From assembly GCA_027943745.1 (NCBI GenBank), contig AP025763.1, positions 1,488,001 through 1,552,000 on the forward strand: a DNA stretch of 64,000 nucleotides, in the 5' to 3' direction. This stretch comes from Neptuniibacter victor (lineage in GTDB: Bacteria; Pseudomonadota; Gammaproteobacteria; Pseudomonadales; Balneatricaceae). Below are positions 31,385 to 40,573 of the stretch, piece by piece. The position numbers and the translations under genes were made by a program. Each line of letters begins with the position of its first letter. Positions within the stretch are counted from its first letter, which is position 1. The notes under the pieces are model-generated. The model was not told where the DNA came from. It saw only the letters and a program-made list of their open reading frames with translations, and did no database searches.

Positions 31385-34126
31385 TTAAGTTTTATTAAGG
31401 TGTTGAGTCTCTAGAAAGGTGTGCTCCAACTGTTCAGCGGATAGAGGTCTGCTATAAAGGTATCCTTGAGCTTGCTGACAGCCCTTCACTTTTAGTGCAT
31501 CAGCTTGCTCTTGTGTTTCAACACCTTCCGCGATTGTCGTTAGTGACAATGCATAACCTAATGAAATAATGGCATCTGTGATGGCTGAGTCATCACTATT
31601 ATCGACAATGCCTGATATAAAAGATTGATCAATCTTTAGCTTATCAATCGGTAGTTTCTTTAAATAGCTCAATGATGAATAACCGGTACCAAAATCATCA
31701 ATTGCTATTTCAATACCGGTATTTTGTAGCCCTCTTAGTAACTCTATTGCCTCTTCTGTTTGTTTCATCACAAAGCTTTCTGTGACTTCAATCTCTAAGT
31801 GGTGGGTTGGAAACTCTGTTTTTTGCAGTATGGATGAAACAACGGCTTGCAGATTACGTTGCGTTATTTGTGGGCCAGCAACATTTACTGCGATTCTGCC
31901 AATGTCGTACCCCTTATCAAGCCAGGCTTTACCTTGTGTGCAAGCGCTTTCTAATACCCAAGTGCCTATGTCATTAATAAGGCCTGCTCGCTCTGCAATA
32001 GGGATAAATTTGCTTGGAGGTATAAGGCCGATATCAGGATGCTGCCAACGCAGTAATGTTTCCATGCCGATAAGTTGGTTTGTTTCGAGGTTGATCTGCG
32101 GTTGATAGACCAGATGAAATTCGTTTTGCTCTAGTGCTGAGCGAAGCGCACTTTCAATGAAGAGATGCTCAAAGGCTGCAGAAGTAAGGGATTCGGTATA
32201 AAACTGAAAATTGTTACGCCCTGACTCTTTGGCTTGTATAAGTGCACTATCGGCATTACGGGTTAGTACTTCGCTGTTATCGGCATCGTGAGGGTACAAG
32301 CTAATACCAATGCTGGCGGTTACCTGGATCTTATTCTCTTCGATATAAAAAGGCTCTTTTATATGCTGTAGAAGGTTATCTGCCATTTGGGAAGATTCTT
32401 TCGAATAGCTAAGCCCTTCAATGATTACAGCAAATTCATCACCACTAATACGCGCAATGGTATCCTCTTCACGGAGAGCTGACCTTAAACGCCCTGAGAG
32501 TCCTTGAAGCAGTGTATCTCCAGAAGGAAAGCCAAGACTATCATTTATATTTTTGAAGTTATCAATATCAATTAAGAAAACCGCTACCAGTTTATTTGAG
32601 CGTTTTGCCCTTTGAAGTGCATGCTCTAAATGCTCAATAAAAAGGGTTCTATTTATTAGCCCAGTCAAAGGATCATGAGTTGTTAAGTGGTTAAGCTGGT
32701 CTTCGGTTTGTTTTAAGTTTGAAACGTCAGAAAAGACGCCGACATAGTCGGTAATATCGCCACTGTTATTGATGACTGCGTTAATGGTAAGAAACTCGGG
32801 ATAGACGACGCCGCTCTTCTTTCTGTTCCATATCTCTCCCTGCCAAGCTTGAGATGTTTGCAGGCTTTTCCAGATCGTTTGATAGAACGCTTCATCGTGA
32901 CGCCCGGAACTAAGAAGGCTAGCGTTTTTACCTTTGACTTCGCTTTCGGTATAGCCTGTTATGTTGCAGAATGCTTGATTCACCTCTTTAATCGTACCAT
33001 CAAGGTCGGTAATAAGAATGCCTTCAGAGGTGCTTTTGTACACTGAGGCTGCACGGCGTAAATCTGTTTCAGCCTTTTTTCTTTCGGTAATGTCGCTGGC
33101 TACTGCATAGATAATATTGCTACCGTGAGGGGCGATCGCAGCCCATGTTAGGCTGCGATAATTGCCTTGTTTGTTTCGATAACGATTCTCAAAGTTGAAG
33201 GTTTTTTCACCCGCGGATAGTTTCTCCATCTCTGCTAGGGTGATATCAAGATCATCGGGATGGATCAGCGTGAGGAATGACTGCCCTGCGAGTTCTTCCG
33301 GTTCATAGCCAAGAAGAGACTTGAAACCTTGGTTTGCTCTTAGAATAGTGCCATCAGTACTGGCAATAACATGGATATTCATTTCCTGATCAAAAAAACC
33401 ATCGACAGCATTTTGAGCGTCTGTCCGCTCTGTTATATCTTCAATGGTAACAAGCACGCGCCCCCAGTTTTTCTCATGGCCTGGGACCATAGAGATGCTC
33501 GTGCTCGTCATGAACGAGCTGCCATCTAACCGTTTTAGTGGCGCTTCTGTCTTAAAGTAATATTCCCCGCTGTAAAAAGTGATTAATTCTTCTTTAAAAG
33601 CAGCCATCGACTCTAGGCTAAATATGTTTGACAAGTTTGCGAGTAAATCGTCTTTGGATTCAGCTCTAAACATGCTTAGTGTTGATCCGCCTATAGAGAG
33701 AATCTTAACTTTGCTTGCTATGAAGGCCACCTCATCTGGGTGTTGATCTAACCATGATCTGAGATCTGTTCCTTTACAAATTGATTTATCTATATACTTT
33801 TTTGCGTCAGAAAAGTCTTCTTCCCACACTGAGATGGGCAGAGAGTCGAATAATGCCTGCTTATCTGTGATTGATTGAGTTAAGCGGATGGTCGCATCGT
33901 TTAGTTCTGTTTCTAGATTAGAGGCTGTTAAGCAACTTTGCTTAAGTAAAACGTAGAGTAGCAAACTAGTAATGAGGATGAAAAACCAGCCCTTAGATGT
34001 TTGTAGAAATGGGTGAAACTCTTTAGGAAGGGAGAACACTAGCCAATCGGATCCAAGTATCCATAGCAACGAAAATGTAAGGTAGATTAGCGCGGTTTTA
34101 ATGGGCAGGGAGGTAAGTTTTTGCAT
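31385..34126 (-). CDS. PAS-domain GGDEF/EAL cyclic-di-GMP signalling protein
   Basis: 913 aa. Two N-terminal transmembrane helices (about 12-30 and 44-62) precede a divergent PAS region. Two clearer PAS/PAC modules follow (ASTDGTILRANQGFKSLLGYEPEEL and ITDLDGTIKEVNQAFCNITGYTESEVKG). Next come a GGDEF domain with SGDEF around residue 560 and an EAL domain. The EAL signature reads ETL (METLLRW, about 688), but the other catalytic stretches, EVTESFVM and IDDFGTGYSSLSYLKKLPIDKLKID, are intact. It may act as diguanylate cyclase and/or phosphodiesterase. It is monocistronic and convergent with folD. Confidence 0.94.
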   Translation of the reverse strand: MQKLTSLPIKTALIYLTFSLLWILGSDWLVFSLPKEFHPFLQTSKGWFFILITSLLLYVLLKQSCLTASNLETELNDATIRLTQSITDKQALFDSLPISVWEEDFSDAKKYIDKSICKGTDLRSWLDQHPDEVAFIASKVKILSIGGSTLSMFRAESKDDLLANLSNIFSLESMAAFKEELITFYSGEYYFKTEAPLKRLDGSSFMTSTSISMVPGHEKNWGRVLVTIEDITERTDAQNAVDGFFDQEMNIHVIASTDGTILRANQGFKSLLGYEPEELAGQSFLTLIHPDDLDITLAEMEKLSAGEKTFNFENRYRNKQGNYRSLTWAAIAPHGSNIIYAVASDITERKKAETDLRRAASVYKSTSEGILITDLDGTIKEVNQAFCNITGYTESEVKGKNASLLSSGRHDEAFYQTIWKSLQTSQAWQGEIWNRKKSGVVYPEFLTINAVINNSGDITDYVGVFSDVSNLKQTEDQLNHLTTHDPLTGLINRTLFIEHLEHALQRAKRSNKLVAVFLIDIDNFKNINDSLGFPSGDTLLQGLSGRLRSALREEDTIARISGDEFAVIIEGLSYSKESSQMADNLLQHIKEPFYIEENKIQVTASIGISLYPHDADNSEVLTRNADSALIQAKESGRNNFQFYTESLTSAAFEHLFIESALRSALEQNEFHLVYQPQINLETNQLIGMETLLRWQHPDIGLIPPSKFIPIAERAGLINDIGTWVLESACTQGKAWLDKGYDIGRIAVNVAGPQITQRNLQAVVSSILQKTEFPTHHLEIEVTESFVMKQTEEAIELLRGLQNTGIEIAIDDFGTGYSSLSYLKKLPIDKLKIDQSFISGIVDNSDDSAITDAIISLGYALSLTTIAEGVETQEQADALKVKGCQQAQGYLYSRPLSAEQLEHTFLETQHLNKT

Positions 34127-34446
34127 TATTCTACCTAGGTTTTTCGATCGAATTATGGAGTAACGATCGATTACAAAATAACAACATCCTTGTATAGATT
34201 AGCATTTAGATGATCTATTGTTGCCGTTATTATTTTTCTAGGCTTTACGCTTAACTTTCACTGTAATGCGCGTTTTTTTGTGTGCTCTTGCGTCGCTTTA
34301 AAGTGAGATTATTCAAGTGCTTTATGTACGGGAATTGTAACCTCACAGCTATTTTTTAGAAAGGTCTTACAAATATTCTTTTAGTATAATATTAAAAATT
34401 ATAGTTGAAATTATTGTCCACGTTGACGTTTTTAGAGCGAACACGA
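34127..34446. other. Intergenic region, AT-rich, no gene seen
   Basis: 320 bp between the 5' end of the PAS-GGDEF-EAL gene and the 3' end of the FinR-like gene, both on the minus strand. It should contain the promoter of the former. No open frame with a ribosome site, hairpin or repeat stands out. Confidence 0.6.
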
Positions 34447-35328
34447 TTAAGACGTGTTGTGGCAAAGTTCTAGCCAGCGCTGAATCCCTTCACTGCGGTA
34501 TTTGTGACGATTGATAATAAGATATAACTGGCGGTTGAAGTTGCGTCCAGCCACTTTTAAAGGTGCTAAATCTTCATTTTCAAATGATTCTTGTAGCGCG
34601 ATATGAGATAAACAACCAATACCCAATCCTTCGCTCACTGCTCGTTTAATGGCACCGGTCTGTTCTAACTCTAAAACAATATTGAGGTTAGATAGGAGCC
34701 CATGAAGTGCCCAATCAAAGGTTTGTCGAGTACCAGAGCCAGGCTCTCTTAGTATCCAAGGGGCTGCTTGAAGATCGCTATCATCCAATTGCGTTTTGTT
34801 GGCCAGTGGATTTTCGGGAGAACAAAAGACAATTAATTCATCTGATCGCCAAGGTAAAACCTCTAGGTCAGGATGCTGAATCTCTCCTTCAATTAAGCCA
34901 ACATCAAGATCAAAGTTGGCTACTCTTGCCGCAATGGCTGAGGTGTTGGCAACTTGAAGATCAAGTTTAGCTTCAGGGTTAGCTTTCATATAACGCGCCA
35001 TTAGTGACACAGCCAGATAGTTCCCAATGGTAAGGGTTGCACCAATTTTTAATTGTCCAACGGCTTGATGTTGGCTCATTTCTAGTTCTAAGCCTTGGGC
35101 TCTTTCTAATAGTGCTTGCGCTTTTGGGCGAAGAAGACGGCCTAGTTCATTAATTTTTAAACGCTTACCTACGCGGTCAAATAGCCGAATATCGAACTGT
35201 TCCTCTAAGTCACGAAGTGCACCACTGGCTGCAGATTGAGACATTGAAAGGCTTTCTGCGGCGCGGGTGATATTGTCGTAGTGAGCAACGGCTAGAAATA
35301 CTTCAAGTTGACGTAAAGTATATTTCAT
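34447..35328 (-). CDS. LysR-family regulator, probably FinR-like regulator of fpr
   Basis: 293 aa. The DNA-binding domain is RQLEVFLAVAHYDNITRAAESLSMSQSAASGALRDLEEQFDIRLFDR, and the effector domain is CysB/CbbR-like (GQLKIGATLTIGNYLA, PWILREPGSGTRQTF). It is divergent from the ferredoxin-NADP reductase gene with 156 bp between the starts. The same arrangement is known for finR and fpr in Pseudomonas, where FinR activates fpr in response to superoxide. That role here is inferred. Confidence 0.85.
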   Translation of the reverse strand: MKYTLRQLEVFLAVAHYDNITRAAESLSMSQSAASGALRDLEEQFDIRLFDRVGKRLKINELGRLLRPKAQALLERAQGLELEMSQHQAVGQLKIGATLTIGNYLAVSLMARYMKANPEAKLDLQVANTSAIAARVANFDLDVGLIEGEIQHPDLEVLPWRSDELIVFCSPENPLANKTQLDDSDLQAAPWILREPGSGTRQTFDWALHGLLSNLNIVLELEQTGAIKRAVSEGLGIGCLSHIALQESFENEDLAPLKVAGRNFNRQLYLIINRHKYRSEGIQRWLELCHNTS

Positions 35329-35484
35329 ATTCGGTATTTCCGATTAGCATTAGCTGAATTATCGTCTTTATCAATATGCTAACGTTAATTACTATCTGTT
35401 ACAAAGCATTATCTATTACCAAGTATTGTCGATAATAAGATGATGGGTAACCTAACGAAGAAAAGCGTATTAGAGGGAAGTTTG

Positions 35485-36258
35485 ATGTCTAACATCGGTC
35501 GCGAGGAAGTACTAAGTGTTCATCATTGGAATGATACGCTGTTTAGTTTTACCACAAGCCGTGATCCTGGCTTTCGGTTTAAAAATGGCCATTTCACAAT
35601 GATAGGTTTAGAGCATGAAGGGCGCCCTTTGATGCGAGCTTATAGTATTGCGAGCGCTAACCATGAGGACGAGCTTGAGTTCTTTAGCATTAAGGTACCT
35701 GATGGTCCTCTGACGTCTAAACTACAGAACATTAAGGTCGGGGATGAACTACTTATTAGCCGAAAGCCAACGGGCACGTTGATTAACGATCACTTGTTAG
35801 ATGGTAAGCATCTCTATTTAATTAGCACAGGCACTGGGCTTGCTCCTTTTATGAGCATTATTAAAGATCCTGAAATCTATGAACAATACGATAAAGTAAT
35901 TTTAACCCATGGCGTTAGGCATCTATCAGAACTGGCCTATGCTGATGTTATTCAAGATCATCTGCCAAGCAATGAGTATTTCGGGGATATGGTTTCGGAT
36001 AAGTTGCTCTATTACCCAACGGTGACTCGTGAGCCTTTTCGTAATCAGGGAAGGCTGACAGACCTGATCACGTCAGGAAAGCTGACGCGCGATTTAGGTT
36101 TGCCTGATTTAAGTCTTGAGAACGATCGTTTTATGATTTGTGGTAGTCCAAGCATGCTTAAAGATACAAGTCAGATTTTAGATGATATGGGTTTTATTGA
36201 AGCCCGTCATGGAGATCAGGGGCACTACGTTATAGAACGTGCATTTGTTGAGCGCTAG
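35485..36258 (+). CDS. fpr: Ferredoxin--NADP(+) reductase
   Basis: 257 aa from ATG 35485, with AGAGGGAAG just upstream; a 15-residue longer reading is less likely. FAD-binding RAYSIAS (in PLMRAYSIAS) and the NADP-binding STGTGLAPFMSI are clear, as are the CGSPSML motif and the family C-terminus ending GHYVIERAFVER. It shuttles electrons between NADPH and ferredoxin/flavodoxin and supports oxidative-stress repair of iron-sulfur proteins. The divergent LysR gene is its likely regulator. In the gap, ATTATC (35408-35413) and GATAAT (35431-35436) form an inverted pair that could be part of the operator. Confidence 0.95.
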   Translation: MSNIGREEVLSVHHWNDTLFSFTTSRDPGFRFKNGHFTMIGLEHEGRPLMRAYSIASANHEDELEFFSIKVPDGPLTSKLQNIKVGDELLISRKPTGTLINDHLLDGKHLYLISTGTGLAPFMSIIKDPEIYEQYDKVILTHGVRHLSELAYADVIQDHLPSNEYFGDMVSDKLLYYPTVTREPFRNQGRLTDLITSGKLTRDLGLPDLSLENDRFMICGSPSMLKDTSQILDDMGFIEARHGDQGHYVIERAFVER

Positions 36259-36276
36259 GCTTACTCCTCACCCGTT

Positions 36277-36339
36277 AATCAAGGTGTGAAAAGAGGGTGG
36301 CAGTGCTCAGTTGCTCTCTTTTCGCACGCTTGATTTTTT
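36277..36339 (+). terminator. Intrinsic terminator after fpr
   Basis: A long imperfect stem: AATCAAG...GTG...AAAAGAG (36277-36295) pairs with CTCTTTT...GCAC...CTTGATT, followed by T residues. Confidence 0.75.
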
Positions 36340-36517
36340 AATACCAAATCGCCAGTTATAGCGTTACCGGTCTTTGTTATTGAATTAAAAACCGTTAATT
36401 GGTTGTAGTTTTGCCGATCAACCTAACAAAATGTCATTTTATTACCTATACCTAATATTGTAGATATTCTTTATCTCCTTTCCCGTTTTGATAGTTGGGC
36501 AGCGGAGGCTGGGAGCA

Positions 36518-37012
36518 ATGAAACAGATAATAGGTAGTAAGGCGAGATCACTTTTTCCGATTAGCCATTGTAGTGATCTTGCTATGTTCGGGGCATTAAG
36601 TAGGGATAGTATTCGTTTTCTATTCGAACACGGTCGTATTTTATCCTATCAGCGAGGGGAGGTCGTTTTAAAGAGAGGCGAGCTTTCGGACCGTTTTTAC
36701 ATCATTCTGCAAGGATGCTTAGGTTACTATCGATTTGATGAAGAGGATGCGATTCATATTCGTGACTTTAAACCAGGTGAGCAGATGGGGTTTGTAGGCA
36801 TGATTGGTTTACATGCCCGCCAAGGCAATGCAGTTGTTGAAAAAGATTGCTATCTACTTGAGATTACCAGTGCACTGTTTCACGAAGTTTGCGATAACTT
36901 TCCCAGCGACTTTGTCATCTTTATGATTAATATGGCACGTGAGATGAGCAGGGAAATTAGTGACCTAGATGCAATATGTGCGCGCCTTGGCTCACGCGCT
37001 CTCAATGCTTAG
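36518..37012 (+). CDS. Cyclic-nucleotide-binding-domain protein lacking a DNA-binding domain
   Basis: 164 aa from ATG 36518, which has GGGAG 6 nt upstream. The jelly-roll domain is clear: ILSYQRGEVVLKRGELSDRFYIILQGCLGYYRF, then FKPGEQMGFVGMIGLHARQGNAVVEKDCYLLEI. A helix like the Crp dimerisation helix follows, but the protein stops before any helix-turn-helix. The phosphate-binding cassette (GFVGMIGLHARQGNAV) lacks the usual Arg-Ser/Thr pair, so it may not bind cAMP. It could sense another ligand or act through protein contacts. Confidence 0.8.
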   Translation: MKQIIGSKARSLFPISHCSDLAMFGALSRDSIRFLFEHGRILSYQRGEVVLKRGELSDRFYIILQGCLGYYRFDEEDAIHIRDFKPGEQMGFVGMIGLHARQGNAVVEKDCYLLEITSALFHEVCDNFPSDFVIFMINMAREMSREISDLDAICARLGSRALNA

Positions 37013-37176
37013 CTATCTATTGTAATTGAGTGGTGTGGTTGGATAGGAAAAGCCTTGTCGTAAGATAGGCCAAAAATGAATGTGTAAATAACCACAGCAG
37101 CCACCATGCCTTCATTGAAAGGCAAGCGCTGATAAATTGGTAATATTATAGGTATAAAGACGTGGGTGTTTTATAT

Positions 37177-37208
37177 AAAAAAGCCTCGGTAATCACCGAG
37201 GCTTTTTT
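37177..37208. terminator. Bidirectional intrinsic terminator
   Basis: AAAAAAGCCTCGGT (37177-37190) and ACCGAGGCTTTTTT (37195-37208) form a perfect 14-bp palindrome with a 4-nt loop between convergent genes. Confidence 0.92.
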
Positions 37209-37227
37209 AATTGCTTCCCAAAACTCG

Positions 37228-39207
37228 TTACAAAGAGAAACGTTTAAGCAGGCTTCTCTGCTGTTTAGAGATTTGAAGTAGCTGATCGCTACTAGACGAA
37301 GCGTGGCTCGCCCCTTCAGCAGTTTCGGCTGCCGAGCTGTTTATACCGTTCAACTGAGTGCTTACTTCCTGAACCGCTTGACGTTGCTGCTGTGCGGCAT
37401 CTTCTATCTGCGTATTGAGGAAGCGAATATTTGCGATGGATTGGTTCATTGTTTCCAGCGATTGTTGCGATGTGTTTGCATGGCCTACGCAGGATTGCGC
37501 TTGTTCATAGCTGCCTTGCATGACGGTCACAACTTGTTTGATGCTGGACTTCATGTTTTCAATCATCTGCTGAATCTCGTCAGTCGAGTTACGCGTACGA
37601 CTGGCTAATCCACGTACCTCATCTGCAACGACCGCAAACCCTCGGCCATGATCGCCTGCACGAGCTGCTTCTATCGCGGCGTTAAGTGCTAAAAGGTTTG
37701 TTTGTTCGGCAATCGAGTGGATTGTTTCTAATATTGCATCGATCTCTGTACTGTAATTTTCCAGTCCATTACTGACGCTCACTGCTTCATTGATGGCTTC
37801 AGCTTGAGCGTGGATGCTTGTCAAGGTTTGATCAACGTTAACTTTGACGCCTTGGCTGAGGCTTTCACATTCGTGAACGGCATCAAGGGTTGTTGCACTG
37901 TGGTTGGCAACCTCAGATACGCTGCTTTCCATTTCAACTGCAGCAGAGGAGGCCATTTCTAGTTGCGCGCTCTGATTCTGCATCGCTTCAGTGGTTTGTT
38001 GGCTAATCGTTGAGTTTTTCTGTGCGACTTCCGATAAGTTTTCTGAACCGCTTGCGACCTGTTGGAGAATATCTCTCTGACTCGATACAACCGTGTTTAA
38101 GGATTCTGCTAATTCACCAAACTCATCTTTGCGGCTTTGGTCAAATTCTACACGAAGGTTCCCTTCGCTTAGTTCAGCAAGTCGGGTTTTAAACTCGGCT
38201 AATGGCTTACGAATAGTAGAAATTGTGATCATCGCTATGATTACACCAAATACCGTGGTGCCAAGAGATAGAGCGATGATTAAGCCTCGGCTAAAGCTAT
38301 TGGTATCTTGTGCTTTGCCCTGAGCTTCAGCTGATTCGTTGATCGCATATTCAATAAATTGATTCGCAGCAGTACTGACTTTAGTGAGTAGGGAGTCGGT
38401 ACGTTGAAGCTGATTGTCCATCTCTTTCAAGGTCGATTGTTTACGATTGTAGAGATCGATCAAACCATCTTTCTGGAAGAAGTGTTTTACAAGCCCTGGG
38501 ATTAGGCTTGTGATCTGATTTGCTTTCTTGTCGGCTTGTTTGAATGCCTCATATTTCTTTATGAGGTCGCCTTCATTCTCTTTGATACGTTTATTTAACG
38601 TAGCAAGATCGCCTTTACGTTTGTAGTTGGTTAACTGCACACGCAACTTAGCCATGCTGCGTGTCATATTACGTGCGGCAATTACCCCTTCGCTATTTTT
38701 ACTGCTGCTGAGGTAACGCTGAGTCCAGGCGGAGACAGAGTCAGCTTTACTTTGTAAATCTAACTCTTGCTCGGTAACTTTTTTATTTAGGAGTAGGCGG
38801 GTGTTGTGTAGATCTAAGACTGTTTTAGCTTGCTTTCCATAAGAGGTACTAAGTGCATTCACTTTAGTTAAAAGTGTTTGGAGATCTGCTTGGCCTTCAA
38901 GTAATGGTTCGAGCTCTTTCAGCTTTTTGTTGAAATTACTGTGATTATTTAAAAAGCTTTTGGTCGTCGCAGCAATCTTATCCTTATTATCAGCGGCAAG
39001 CGTGCTGTATAAGTCTTGGTTCGCTTGCTGTAAATCGATCATCTGGTTAAAACTGCCAATCAGTATTGGGACAGTATCATCCATAATATGATTGATGCGC
39101 TGATAGATATTACTGTTACCGATTAATCCACCACTGCCTACGACGATGATAGACAGAACCAAAGCGGCAAAGCCAAGGGTGATTTTATGGGTAAGGTTTA
39201 AGCTCAT
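37228..39207 (-). CDS. Methyl-accepting chemotaxis protein with helical periplasmic sensor
   Basis: 659 aa. A first transmembrane helix lies at about 10-30, then about 270 mostly helical periplasmic residues. The size is compatible with a bimodular helical (HBM, McpS-like) ligand domain or another tandem four-helix sensor. A second membrane helix (about 308-330) is followed by a HAMP domain ([23 protein letters not shown]). The signalling hairpin tip [32 protein letters not shown] lies at about 497-528. There is no C-terminal CheR-binding pentapeptide. The ligand is unknown. Confidence 0.93.
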   Translation of the reverse strand: MSLNLTHKITLGFAALVLSIIVVGSGGLIGNSNIYQRINHIMDDTVPILIGSFNQMIDLQQANQDLYSTLAADNKDKIAATTKSFLNNHSNFNKKLKELEPLLEGQADLQTLLTKVNALSTSYGKQAKTVLDLHNTRLLLNKKVTEQELDLQSKADSVSAWTQRYLSSSKNSEGVIAARNMTRSMAKLRVQLTNYKRKGDLATLNKRIKENEGDLIKKYEAFKQADKKANQITSLIPGLVKHFFQKDGLIDLYNRKQSTLKEMDNQLQRTDSLLTKVSTAANQFIEYAINESAEAQGKAQDTNSFSRGLIIALSLGTTVFGVIIAMITISTIRKPLAEFKTRLAELSEGNLRVEFDQSRKDEFGELAESLNTVVSSQRDILQQVASGSENLSEVAQKNSTISQQTTEAMQNQSAQLEMASSAAVEMESSVSEVANHSATTLDAVHECESLSQGVKVNVDQTLTSIHAQAEAINEAVSVSNGLENYSTEIDAILETIHSIAEQTNLLALNAAIEAARAGDHGRGFAVVADEVRGLASRTRNSTDEIQQMIENMKSSIKQVVTVMQGSYEQAQSCVGHANTSQQSLETMNQSIANIRFLNTQIEDAAQQQRQAVQEVSTQLNGINSSAAETAEGASHASSSSDQLLQISKQQRSLLKRFSL

Positions 39208-39603
39208 ACTGACAACTCCAGCGTTCTACGCCTGTCTTCTTATTGTTATGGTTAGCAAGTCTGACTCTTTAAACATAGCTTATACAAAAGCATTGCTCGT
39301 AAGTTAGGGGTTAACCCTTCATTCGTATTGCGATGTTGAAACCTGCTTCGATCCAAAATTTCTGCTAAATCAAACAGAAATTAAGACCTTAGATAAGAAA
39401 ATATCAGTTTTTAATTAGTTTTGTAAGGGAATATACTTATTAAAATCAAGGTTTGTATAAACTTAAAATTTGACACTTAAGTATCAATGCTTAAAAAATG
39501 GGTAATTGTTAGTGATTGTTTAATCAAAAACTAGCGGTTAAGCACCCTTTTTGTATTGAGGCGGTAGCGTTAAGCAGTATTAATCTGAGAGTCGAGGCTA
39601 ACG
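39208..39603. other. Intergenic region between divergent chemoreceptor and MoxR genes
   Basis: 396 bp, AT-rich. A TTGACA at 39470-39475 could be the -35 element of the moxR operon, but the matching -10 is weak. No coding frame, repeat or hairpin of note was seen. Confidence 0.5.
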
Positions 39604-40557
39604 GTGATCATACGAAATAGGGAAAAAATTCATTCCCCCGATACTATCAAGCAGCATTTTGAATCCTTAGGTTATATATGTAGCGATGCTATAGCTACTT
39701 CAGTCTATCTGGCATGCCATCTACAAAAACCTATTTTAGTCGAAGGTCCACCGGGCGTTGGTAAAACCGAGCTGGCCAAAAAGACATCAGAACTATTGGC
39801 TGCTCCCCTTATTCGCATGCAGTGTTATGAAGGCTTAGATGAGGCTAAAGCCCTCTATGAATGGAAATACGGGAAACAGTTGTTATACACCCAACTATTA
39901 AAAGATCAGTTAGGTGATGTGATGCGAGGGGCTAAGGGGCTAGATGAGTCTGTTTCTCGGTTACATCAATTCGGCGATATTTTTTATTCTGATGAATTTC
40001 TTGAACCAAGGCCGCTCCTTGAGGCGTTAAAGTCAGAAGATGGGGCGATTTTACTTATTGATGAAATCGATAAGGCAGATCAAGAGTTTGAAGCATTCTT
40101 GTTAGAGCTTTTATCGGATTATCAGATATCGATACCTGAACTGGGTACCGTTAAGGCTAAGTCTAAGCCGCTTGTGTTTCTTACCAGTAACAATACTCGA
40201 GAATTGGGAGACGCGCTTAAAAGGCGTTGTTTGCATCTTTATATTCCGTTCCCCACTAAAGAGATTGAGCAAAAAATTATCACGGCTCAAGTTCCAGAAT
40301 TGAACGAGAACCTGAAACTGCAGTTGGTAGAGTTTGTAAGCGAACTACGTGAAATGGCTCTGAAAAAAGTACCCGCCGTCAGTGAGACGATTGATTGGGC
40401 GCGGGCGCTTTTGTTACTTAATGTTGAGAGCTTGGATCAAGAATGGGTTAAAAACACGCTAAACCTATTGTTAAAGTTTCAGGATGATATTGAGGCGGTA
40501 GAGCCTGAACTTCATGATTTGCTGAAAGCGGCCTTAAAGGGAGATAAATCGGCTTAA
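39604..40557 (+). CDS. MoxR/CoxD-type AAA+ ATPase
   Basis: 317 aa with a GTG start. Walker A GPPGVGKT at residues 48-55, Walker B ILLIDEID around 150, and the MoxR pattern ...QCYEGLDEAKALYEWKYGKQLL, typical of the CoxD-like branch. These ATPases work with VWA-domain proteins as chaperones that mature metalloenzymes or complexes; CoxD and CoxE assemble the active site of carbon-monoxide dehydrogenase. The VWA partner follows 16 bp downstream. A possible client is the molybdenum hydroxylase encoded 16 kb away, but this is speculative. Confidence 0.9.
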   Translation: MIIRNREKIHSPDTIKQHFESLGYICSDAIATSVYLACHLQKPILVEGPPGVGKTELAKKTSELLAAPLIRMQCYEGLDEAKALYEWKYGKQLLYTQLLKDQLGDVMRGAKGLDESVSRLHQFGDIFYSDEFLEPRPLLEALKSEDGAILLIDEIDKADQEFEAFLLELLSDYQISIPELGTVKAKSKPLVFLTSNNTRELGDALKRRCLHLYIPFPTKEIEQKIITAQVPELNENLKLQLVEFVSELREMALKKVPAVSETIDWARALLLLNVESLDQEWVKNTLNLLLKFQDDIEAVEPELHDLLKAALKGDKSA

Positions 40558-40573
40558 GTAGTCGATATTTATT

